Assembly (NCBI GenBank): GCA_036521995.1
Contig: DATDGR010000257.1
Coordinates: 1-5,708, forward strand
From: Gp13-AA77 sp036521995
Lineage (GTDB): Bacteria; Acidobacteriota; Terriglobia; UBA7540
Length of the DNA: 5,708 nt
Direction: 5' to 3'
Part shown: positions 1-4,489 of the stretch, piece by piece
Position numbering within the stretch: position 1 is the stretch's first letter
Layout: each line of letters starts with the position of its first letter
Notes under the pieces: model-generated
What the model saw: only the letters and a program-made list of their open reading frames with translations
Database searches by the model: none
Told to the model about the DNA's origin: nothing
Program-made: the position numbers and the translations under genes

Positions 1-240
1 GTTTCCTCGCAGGTGGAAGCGACCGGTGTCGACGACGTCCTGATTGACTCGATCGTGGCCGACGGCAACCGCGTCAAAGGGCTATGGATCTGGGCGGCCG
101 CGGACAATCTGCGCTTGGCGGCACGGAATGCGGTCGAAATCGCCGAGAAGATCACCGGCCAGGGACGATCGCGTGGAAGCGAGCGAGCGGGCGATGTTCG
201 CCTGGCAGCCCGGCGGGGGAGAGTCCACTGCCGCGGCTAG
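1..240 (+). CDS. Aspartate-semialdehyde dehydrogenase family protein, C-terminal end (5' partial)
   Basis: Frame 1 is open from the first base to TAG at 238-240, so the start lies outside the window. About 80 residues are visible. Residues ~24-49 carry the closing helix of the semialdehyde dehydrogenase dimerisation domain: GLWIWAAADNLRLAARNA followed by VEIAEKI. The family usually ends in a form close to DNLRKGAALNAVQIAE. Family members reduce aspartyl phosphate to aspartate semialdehyde in the cytoplasm, feeding lysine/diaminopimelate, threonine and methionine synthesis. The RLAARNA version departs from the RKGAALNA consensus, so this could be a paralogue of the Usg-1 type rather than the housekeeping enzyme. 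The catalytic Cys and His are outside the window. About 30 Arg/Gly-rich residues follow the point where family proteins normally end; this tail looks non-native. A second in-frame TAG follows at 247-249. Family call fairly sure, exact enzyme not. Confidence 0.72.
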   Translation, partial: VSSQVEATGVDDVLIDSIVADGNRVKGLWIWAAADNLRLAARNAVEIAEKITGQGRSRGSERAGDVRLAARRGRVHCRG

Positions 241-263
241 GCTAGCTAGTTGCTGGCCAGGCC

Positions 264-269
264 GGAGGG
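264..269 (+). promoter_or_regulatory. Ribosome binding site that sets the lptE start
   Basis: GGAGGG lies four bases before ATG 274. It supports ATG 274 over an upstream in-frame TTG at 250, which lies before the site, and over ATG 283, which is too far downstream. Confidence 0.7.
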
Positions 270-273
270 ATTC

Positions 274-807
274 ATGGCGTTGATGCGGCGGGTGCCGCCT
301 GTTCTCTGGGCCTTAGCGATGGCGCCGTTTCTACTGTCCTGCGGTTATCATGTCGCCGGCCGCGCGGATCGCCTGCCACCCGACGTCAAAATCCTGGCGG
401 TGCCGGTCTTTACCAACAAGAGCAAGGAATTCCGCATCGAGCAAAGGCTCTCCGCCGACGTCGCGCGAGAACTAATCGAGCGCACCGGCTACCAGATAAT
501 CGCGAATCCAGAGGACGCCGACGCCGTGATCGAAGGTACGGTGAAGGACGTGGAAACCGGCGTGATCGCCTTTAATCTGAGCACCGGCGCCGCCACCGCC
601 CTTCAAGTGGTGGTGAGCGCGGATGTGCGCGTCGTGGATAGGCACACCCACAAGGTCCTGTTTTCGAATCCGAGGTACGTGTTCCGCGAGGAGTATCAGA
701 TCAGCCAGACGAATTCGCAGCTTTTCGAGGAAGAAGGTCCGGCGTTGGACCGGCTAGCGCGCGACTTTGCGCACACGCTGGTGACAGACATTCTGGAGAA
801 CTTCTGA
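274..807 (+). CDS. lptE: LPS-assembly lipoprotein LptE
   Basis: The product is a 177-residue outer-membrane lipoprotein. LptE plugs the LptD beta-barrel and helps insert lipopolysaccharide into the outer leaflet. Residues 5-6 are Arg-Arg, followed by a hydrophobic stretch and the lipobox LLSC with Cys23 as the predicted lipidated residue. The next residues, GYHVAGRAD, match the typical LptE start of the mature chain (C-G-[FY]-x-L/V-x-G). The mature part has the alternating pattern of the LptE fold: KILAVPVFTNKS, a helix with LSADVARELIERTGYQI, then DADAVIEGTVKDVE and strands reading VVVSADVRVVD. The C-terminal helix ends in LVTDILENF. Length is normal for the family (roughly 160-190). A residual start at TTG 250 would add eight residues and is less likely. 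The gene is 33 bases after the dehydrogenase stop. LptE sequences diverge strongly, so the call rests on lipobox position, length and the N-terminal motif. Confidence 0.88.
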   Translation: MALMRRVPPVLWALAMAPFLLSCGYHVAGRADRLPPDVKILAVPVFTNKSKEFRIEQRLSADVARELIERTGYQIIANPEDADAVIEGTVKDVETGVIAFNLSTGAATALQVVVSADVRVVDRHTHKVLFSNPRYVFREEYQISQTNSQLFEEEGPALDRLARDFAHTLVTDILENF

Positions 808-868
808 TTCTTGCCTCCCGGATGGAGATTTCCATAGGAGTCGTCCCGCGGTATCCGGCAATAGTGGC

Positions 869-875
869 AAGGAGG
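869..875 (+). promoter_or_regulatory. Strong ribosome binding site before the truncated reading frame at 883
   Basis: AAGGAGG lies seven bases before ATG 883. It is a near-perfect Shine-Dalgarno sequence although the frame it serves is only 21 codons long, which suggests it once served a full gene. Confidence 0.65.
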
Positions 876-882
876 GAATGAC

Positions 883-948
883 ATGGGGTTGAACTACTAC
901 CTCACCTTGGGACGCTCTGGCTGCGCGCGGGCCGCAGCCGAAAAGTAA
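883..948 (+). pseudogene. 5' remnant of an aldo/keto reductase gene
   Basis: The frame ATG 883 to TAA 946-948 encodes 21 residues, MGLNYYLTLGRSGCARAAAE plus K. The first 13 residues resemble the amino terminus of bacterial aldo/keto reductases, which commonly read like M-x-Y-Y-x-T-L-G-R-S-G-L-(R/K)-V-S. After the LGRSG motif the similarity stops: the expected L-R-V-S-P-L-x-L-G-T-x-x-F-G continuation is absent in all three plus-strand frames of the following ~150 bases. Reading with one inserted base gives LRAG and then diverges, so a single frameshift does not rescue it. The break coincides with a GC-rich inverted repeat at 919-939. Best reading: a deletion or recombination left only the ribosome binding site and first codons. 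Alternative: a genuine short peptide or leader, since initiation signals are intact. The homology is short and from memory, so moderate confidence. Confidence 0.45.
919..939. repeat. GC-rich inverted repeat at the break point of the reductase remnant
   Basis: GGCTGCG (919-925) and CGCAGCC (933-939) form a perfect 7-bp stem with a seven-base loop. No T-run follows on either strand, so it does not look like an intrinsic terminator. It lies where aldo/keto reductase similarity ends. Confidence 0.45.
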
Positions 949-972
949 CCCGCGGTGGCGCAAGCGTGCAGC

Positions 973-987
973 CGATGCGGCGCATCG
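973..987. repeat. Short inverted repeat downstream of the secreted-protein gene
   Basis: CGATGC (973-978) and GCATCG (982-987) pair perfectly around a GGC loop. It is 43 bases beyond the stop of the minus-strand gene ending at 1030 and could lie in its 3' end. There is no T-tract on the minus strand, so a terminator is not supported. May be chance. Confidence 0.25.
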
Positions 988-1029
988 TTCACTTCGGACC
1001 CGTTAAGGTGGGCTTCCCTCGCCAAACAG

Positions 1030-1833
1030 CTATTTCGCAGTTCCGATAACGCCTACCGAGCTATATTCGCAGCCGTCAGGACTAACGGTGCACAGGGGCG
1101 CGTAATAATAGTTGAAGTAGTCAGAGCTGAAGAAACCCTTGTACTTCGGCGCCGTCGGACCGTAGGCATTGGTAAGGTCCGTGTTGGAAAGGAAAAACTC
1201 TGCGTAAAAGAACGGGTGGACGCAGGCCCAGTCGCTGCCGTTTGTACACTGCGGCTCCACCGACAGCCAGTACTGACCGGCGTCGAGGTCAACCTTCGGA
1301 ATCGCTACCGCAAGTGTGTACTCGGAGAAACCATGGAAACTCCGGCCGGTCGGCGTCACATTAGGTGTGGCGACGCCAGAGGCGATGACGGTTCCGGGGT
1401 TACCGGCGCTCAGACCGGTCGATATCGACCAGAGGGCCTGGTTCGGGTCGAGGATTCCAAAATCATCAGTCTGGTTGTTCGTGATCAGTCCTGTCACCTG
1501 CCAGTGTTCTCCCGCCGGAACCTGGAACGCTGCGTAGGTGGTGGCGTAGTCCACCAGCACCGTCCTTTCGTTGGCAAATCCATTTGCGTTCTGGGCGCTC
1601 GGATTGAGATCACCTTCGTAGAACAAGCACGGATCGCAATAGCTCGGTGGCGTTGAAGTGTGAGGGACAAGCGCGGGCGCTATCCACTTTCCCGGCGAAG
1701 GCGCTTCCAGGACTCTGTAACTCATGGCCGGGACAGGCGTCATCGCGCTGGCGTCCTGCGCAGCTGCGGGCAAGCAAACCCACGCAGCCAGGGCGGCGAG
1801 CAGGGCTGTTGAGCATAGGATTCTCTTGGTCAT
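1030..1833 (-). CDS. Secreted six-cysteine protein of unknown function
   Basis: The product has 267 residues and I do not recognise its family. ATG 1831-1833 is chosen because AGGAGG (1838-1843) lies four bases upstream and a textbook Sec signal peptide follows: Lys3-Arg4, hydrophobic core ~5-21, and PAAA|Q cleavage after residue 25. The frame extends 34 codons upstream to 1935 but those residues are unlike a protein start. The mature chain has exactly six cysteines in three close pairs: Cys66/69 (YCDPC), Cys196/204 (CTNGSDWAC) and Cys248/255 (CTVSPDGC), as expected for disulfides outside the cytoplasm. The middle (about 100-195) has alternating hydrophobic strands and turns such as FQVPAGEHWQVTGLITN and LDAGQYWLSVEP, suggesting a beta-sandwich. 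The end is aromatic-rich (GFFSSDYFNYYYAP). No membrane anchor or sorting motif is seen. It runs opposite to its neighbours and sits beside a gene remnant, so it may be an accessory insertion; by eye its DNA is less GC-rich than miaB. Confidence 0.83.
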   Translation of the reverse strand: MTKRILCSTALLAALAAWVCLPAAAQDASAMTPVPAMSYRVLEAPSPGKWIAPALVPHTSTPPSYCDPCLFYEGDLNPSAQNANGFANERTVLVDYATTYAAFQVPAGEHWQVTGLITNNQTDDFGILDPNQALWSISTGLSAGNPGTVIASGVATPNVTPTGRSFHGFSEYTLAVAIPKVDLDAGQYWLSVEPQCTNGSDWACVHPFFYAEFFLSNTDLTNAYGPTAPKYKGFFSSDYFNYYYAPLCTVSPDGCEYSSVGVIGTAK

Positions 1834-1837
1834 TCGT

Positions 1838-1843
1838 CCTCCT
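1838..1843 (-). promoter_or_regulatory. Ribosome binding site of the secreted-protein gene
   Basis: On the minus strand AGGAGG precedes ATG 1833 by four bases. It decides the start against the longer frame reaching 1935. Confidence 0.75.
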
Positions 1844-2016
1844 CTGAAGTTCTCCCTCGAAGGGGTCTTCGTCAAGCCCCTGTCGCGACAATCGGGCGGC
1901 TGCGGCGCGAGAGTCTTGCGCGGCCGCTTGCCCACTCATAACAGAAGACGGCGGAGAGGCTGACACAATTCGAAGTCAAAATCAAGCTGTTGTCAGATCA
2001 GTTGATTAGGGTTCCG

Positions 2017-2032
2017 GATACCGCCTGGTATC
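2017..2032. repeat. Perfect inverted repeat (hairpin or operator)
   Basis: GATACC (2017-2022), spacer GCCT, GGTATC (2027-2032) form a perfect 6-bp inverted repeat. It lies ~40 bases upstream of the candidate -10 box of miaB. No T-run follows, so an operator-like site is more likely than a terminator. Function is inferred from position only. Confidence 0.4.
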
Positions 2033-2070
2033 TTCGCCTATCATAGACTCCTTCTGGTAATCGTGACGTA

Positions 2071-2076
2071 TATACT
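2071..2076 (+). promoter_or_regulatory. Possible -10 element for the miaB operon
   Basis: TATACT matches the sigma-70 -10 consensus at five of six positions and lies 74 bases before the preferred miaB start. The region 16-18 bases upstream (around 2048-2054, TCCTT-like) is a poor -35, so the promoter call is weak. Confidence 0.28.
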
Positions 2077-2132
2077 AGCGACTGCGCGGGGTCATCGCGA
2101 TGGCGGATCGGAAGCCTACTCCAGACCCTCGC

Positions 2133-2138
2133 AGGAGG
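2133..2138 (+). promoter_or_regulatory. Ribosome binding site pointing to a TTG start for miaB
   Basis: AGGAGG at 2133-2138 lies six bases before an in-frame TTG at 2145-2147. It is the strongest Shine-Dalgarno sequence near the 5' end of miaB. The in-frame ATG at 2100 has only a weak GGGG upstream (2088-2091), and ATG 2187 has only a GGAA. Confidence 0.55.
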
Positions 2139-2144
2139 AAAAGT

Positions 2145-3641
2145 TTGCTCTTTCCGGCTATACTGGCCCTGAAGCCGGAATCACGCATGGGAAACGACCT
2201 GGTCCAGATTCTTCCCGCCCCTCTGCCGGACCCGACTCTAACTTCAAGCGAGCCCTCCGAGGTCGCTATCGCGTCCGGCGAACTCTGGCGCACCTTCTAC
2301 ATCGAGACTTTCGGCTGCCAGATGAACGTGCACGACTCCGAGAAGGTGGCGGGCGTGCTGATGAGCCGCGGACTCGAACCGGTCGATGATCCTGAGCAGG
2401 CTGACATCATCCTGTACAACACCTGCAGTATCCGCGAGAAAGCCGCCCAGAAGGTGTTTTCGCGCCTGGGCGCCTTCCGGAAGACGCACGGCGACAAGCT
2501 GATCGGAGTGCTCGGATGCGTGGCCCAGCAGGAGGGCGAGAAGTTGTTTGAGCGCGCGCCGCAAGTGGGCCTGGTCTGCGGGTCCGCCAGCTACTCCAAA
2601 CTGCCTGCGCTCCTGGAGCAGCTTCGCGCCGGAAATCGCCGGGTGACGGGGCTCGGGCTCGACACGGAAGAGTGCTTCGAAACCGAGCTGACGCGCCGCG
2701 ACAATCCGTTTCGCGCCTATCTTACCATCATCGAAGGCTGCGACAAGGCTTGCTCCTATTGCGTGGTGCCCACGACGAGGGGTCCGGAGCGCAGCCGGCC
2801 GGCAGACCGCGTCCTGGAAGACTGCCGGCGCCTGGTGGATGATGGCTACACCGAGATCCAGTTGCTGGGCCAGACCGTAAATTCCTGGCGCGACTCCTCT
2901 CCGCTCCGGCTGAGCTTTGCCGGGCTGCTCGGGCGCGTGGCTGAGATTCCGGGTGTGCGGCGTGTGCGCTTCACAACTTCACACCCGCGCGATTTCACAG
3001 CCGACATCGTCGAGGCTATTGATGCGCACCCGGCGCTTTGCGATCAGATTCATCTGCCGGTGCAGTGCGGCTCGAACACGTTGCTCAGGCGCATGCGGCG
3101 CACCTATACCCGCGCGGAATATCTGGAGAAGATCGACCTCATCCGGCGCGCCCGCCGCGAGATGAGCCTTTCCACGGACATCATCGTGGGCTTCTGTGGC
3201 GAGAACGAGGCTGACTTCAAGGAGACCCTGTCCCTGCTCGACAGCGTGGAGTACGATCAGGTGTTCTCCTTCAAGTACTCGCCGCGCCCCAACACCCCGG
3301 CGGGCGGCTGGCCCGATGACGTGCCCGAGGGCGAGAAGGGCCGGCGCTTGACGGAGCTTCAGGAGCGCCAGCGCCAGATCCAGTTGCGGCGCAACCAGGC
3401 CTTAGTAGGCCGCGAGTTCGAGGTCCTGGTGGAAGGCTACCAACCGAGGCTCAGCCAGGCGGTGGGCCGCACCACCAGCAACCGGGTGGTCAATTTCCCG
3501 GGCGAACCCGACTGGCTGGGGCGATACTTGAAGGTGCGGGTGACGGCTGCAGGTCCGAACAGTCTGGTGGGCGAGTGTCTGACCGCTAGCCGGAACGGGA
3601 TCGATCATGGACGTAGAAAAGACGATTCAGTTTCTGCTTGA
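2145..3641 (+). CDS. miaB: tRNA-2-methylthio-N6-dimethylallyladenosine synthase MiaB
   Basis: MiaB is a cytoplasmic radical-SAM methylthiotransferase that converts i6A37 to ms2i6A37 in tRNAs reading UNN codons. Numbered from the TTG start (498 residues), the UPF0004 domain begins near residue 50 with TFYIETFGCQMNVHDSEKV. The three cysteines of the auxiliary [4Fe-4S] cluster are Cys58, Cys94 (YNTCSIREKA) and Cys125 (GVLGCVAQQ). The radical-SAM motif is EGCDKACSYCVVP with Cys199, 203 and 206, followed by RGPERSRP. A TRAM domain for RNA binding covers about 420-480. All six cluster ligands are present. The first ~48 residues are a Pro-rich extension beyond usual family length (~440-475). ATG 2100 (513 aa) and ATG 2187 (484 aa) are alternative starts; the ribosome binding site favours 2145. 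Two family motifs are altered: GFCGEN for GFPGET and GQTVNSW for GQNVNSY. First gene of the miaB-parB run. Confidence 0.96.
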   Translation: MLFPAILALKPESRMGNDLVQILPAPLPDPTLTSSEPSEVAIASGELWRTFYIETFGCQMNVHDSEKVAGVLMSRGLEPVDDPEQADIILYNTCSIREKAAQKVFSRLGAFRKTHGDKLIGVLGCVAQQEGEKLFERAPQVGLVCGSASYSKLPALLEQLRAGNRRVTGLGLDTEECFETELTRRDNPFRAYLTIIEGCDKACSYCVVPTTRGPERSRPADRVLEDCRRLVDDGYTEIQLLGQTVNSWRDSSPLRLSFAGLLGRVAEIPGVRRVRFTTSHPRDFTADIVEAIDAHPALCDQIHLPVQCGSNTLLRRMRRTYTRAEYLEKIDLIRRARREMSLSTDIIVGFCGENEADFKETLSLLDSVEYDQVFSFKYSPRPNTPAGGWPDDVPEGEKGRRLTELQERQRQIQLRRNQALVGREFEVLVEGYQPRLSQAVGRTTSNRVVNFPGEPDWLGRYLKVRVTAAGPNSLVGECLTASRNGIDHGRRKDDSVSA

Positions 3642-3903
3642 GCAGCAAGCTAAGTTCGAGGCCAGCCTGGCTACCGCCAAGGCCAACTTCGACGCCGGCA
3701 TGGAAGAGCTGCGGAAAAGCCAACAGGCGACCGAGCGGCTGATCAACGCCTTTGCCAGAGCCGGTCAGGCGCAGATCGAGTTGCATCAGTCCCGGCTGGA
3801 CAACCTGGATAGGCGCCTCGAGACCCAGGAGCGAGAATTTAGGGCCTTCCTGGACCGCTTCGACGCTTACCTGCGCGGCCGTGGCAACGGCCACGGCGCG
3901 TGA
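3607..3903 (+). CDS. Small coiled-coil protein of unknown function
   Basis: A 98-residue protein starting at ATG 3607, with GGGA (3597-3600) six bases upstream. Its first 35 bases overlap the 3' end of miaB in another frame, so translation is probably coupled. The sequence is almost wholly helical and charged, without cysteine: MDVEKTIQFLLEQQAKFEAS, then heptad-like stretches such as MEELRKSQQATERLINAF and SRLDNLDRRLETQEREFR, ending in a flexible GRGNGHGA tail. Hydrophobic residues recur at 3-4 spacing over about residues 5-90, consistent with a dimeric or oligomeric coiled coil. There is no signal peptide or membrane segment. No enzymatic motif is visible. The reading frame is supported by tight packing between miaB and the nuclease-family gene and by ordinary codon use. 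Possible roles as a scaffold or as an adaptor for a neighbouring product are speculation. Confidence 0.82.
   Translation: MDVEKTIQFLLEQQAKFEASLATAKANFDAGMEELRKSQQATERLINAFARAGQAQIELHQSRLDNLDRRLETQEREFRAFLDRFDAYLRGRGNGHGA
3878..3897 (+). repeat. Stable stem-loop at the 3' end of the coiled-coil gene
   Basis: GCCGTGGC (3878-3885), loop AACG, GCCACGGC (3890-3897) form a perfect 8-bp GC-rich stem. It ends three bases before the TGA at 3901-3903 and ~40 bases before the ribosome binding site of the next gene. No T-run follows, so it is not a classical terminator. It could affect mRNA decay or coupling within the operon. Confidence 0.5.
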
Positions 3904-3937
3904 CTGGCAACGGAGCTTTCACGCTCAAGGGGACATC

Positions 3938-3942
3938 AGGAG
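3938..3942 (+). promoter_or_regulatory. Ribosome binding site that sets the DUF151 gene start
   Basis: AGGAG lies five bases before ATG 3948. It argues against the in-frame GTG at 3900, which overlaps the previous stop and has no good site upstream. Confidence 0.7.
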
Positions 3943-3947
3943 CTGCC

Positions 3948-4433
3948 ATGGAAGTTGAAATGAAAATCCGAGGCCTAATGATGGATCCGGCCACCAACAT
4001 GCCCATTGTGATCCTGAAGGACGCGAGTGGCCCCACCGTGCTGCCCATCTGGGTGGGCATCTATGAGGCCAACGCCATCGCGCTCGAGATTGAGAAGGTA
4101 GCCACGCCGCGCCCCATGACGCACGATCTCATTAAGAACCTGCTGGTGGGTCTGGAGGCGCAGGTACGCAAGGTAGTGGTCAGCGAGCTCAAGGATGATA
4201 CTTTTTACGCTCTCATCTGGCTCGAGCGCGACGGCCAGGCGATGTCGGTCGATTCGCGGCCTAGCGACGCCCTCGCTCTCGCCCTGCGTGTCGATTGCCC
4301 GATCTATGTGGACGACGAAGTTCTGAAAAACTCCAAGGTGGCGGGCACGACGGCAGACAAGTTTCAGAGCGAGGAACTGCGGAGGTGGCTCGAGAACCTG
4401 GGCGACGAAGATATGGGACGTTATAAGATGTGA
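3948..4433 (+). CDS. Bifunctional nuclease family protein (BFN/DUF151)
   Basis: A 161-residue cytoplasmic protein of the DUF151 family (structural prototype TM0160; plant members have been reported as bifunctional RNase/DNase). Characteristic blocks in order: VLPIWVGIYEANAIALEIE (residues 31-49), TPRPMTHDLIKNLL (53-66), the strands KVVVSELKDDTFYALIWL (75-92), SRPSDALALALRVDCPIYVD (103-122) and the acidic C-terminal tail ending in GRYKM. The Ser-Arg-Pro-Ser-Asp-Ala core is the hallmark of the family. The UVR motif that follows in some homologues is absent. ATG 3948 is chosen from its ribosome binding site; GTG 3900 would add 16 residues with no family similarity. It lies 44 bases after the coiled-coil gene and 56 bases before the preferred parA start. 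The family assignment is firm; substrate and in vivo role in bacteria are not established, so a nuclease activity here is by family only. Confidence 0.92.
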   Translation: MEVEMKIRGLMMDPATNMPIVILKDASGPTVLPIWVGIYEANAIALEIEKVATPRPMTHDLIKNLLVGLEAQVRKVVVSELKDDTFYALIWLERDGQAMSVDSRPSDALALALRVDCPIYVDDEVLKNSKVAGTTADKFQSEELRRWLENLGDEDMGRYKM

Positions 4434-4489
4434 ACCCAGACCCGGCGCAGTTGTGGCTTTTGGATTGCGCCTGGGCGCCGGAGCGGAGC

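Larger units (their letters stand above)
1834..2144. other. Divergent intergenic region between secreted-protein gene and miaB
   Basis: About 310 bases separate the divergent starts at 1833 (minus) and 2145 (plus). I see no gene here, except that the miaB frame can be extended up to ATG 2100. The stretch ~1960-2080 is clearly more AT-rich than the surroundings and is where promoters for both directions would be expected. It holds the palindrome TGTCGCGACA (1881-1890), a hairpin CGAAG/CTTCG (1858-1871) in the leader of the minus gene, the inverted repeat at 2017-2032 and a possible -10 box at 2071. No convincing -35/-10 pair was found for the minus gene. Confidence 0.5.

Noticed and set aside
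813..840. Possible terminator after lptE
   Set aside because: ATGGA-GATT-TCCAT (822-835) makes only a weak 5-bp stem with no T-run, so a terminator is not supported.
955..1656. Long plus-strand reading frame of 233 codons
   Set aside because: It is antisense to the secreted-protein gene, has no ribosome binding site, and reads as Arg/Val-rich low-information sequence. The minus-strand frame has a signal peptide and ribosome binding site.
848..2024. 11-base inverted pair, 848-858 and 2014-2024, flanking the accessory interval
   Set aside because: Flanking bases do not match beyond 11, and a few such matches are expected by chance in a window this size; not enough for mobile-element ends.
3586..3894. 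Minus-strand frame of 102 codons opposite the coiled-coil gene
   Set aside because: It mirrors the plus-strand coding pattern, lacks a ribosome binding site and lies antisense inside an apparent operon.
3900..3947. GTG start for the DUF151 gene overlapping the coiled-coil stop
   Set aside because: ATG 3948 has AGGAG at good spacing and begins right at the conserved domain.
4430..4489. Upstream GTG start for parA overlapping the previous stop
   Set aside because: The extra 20 residues have no ParA similarity, and GTG 4490 has a better ribosome binding site just before the first conserved strand.
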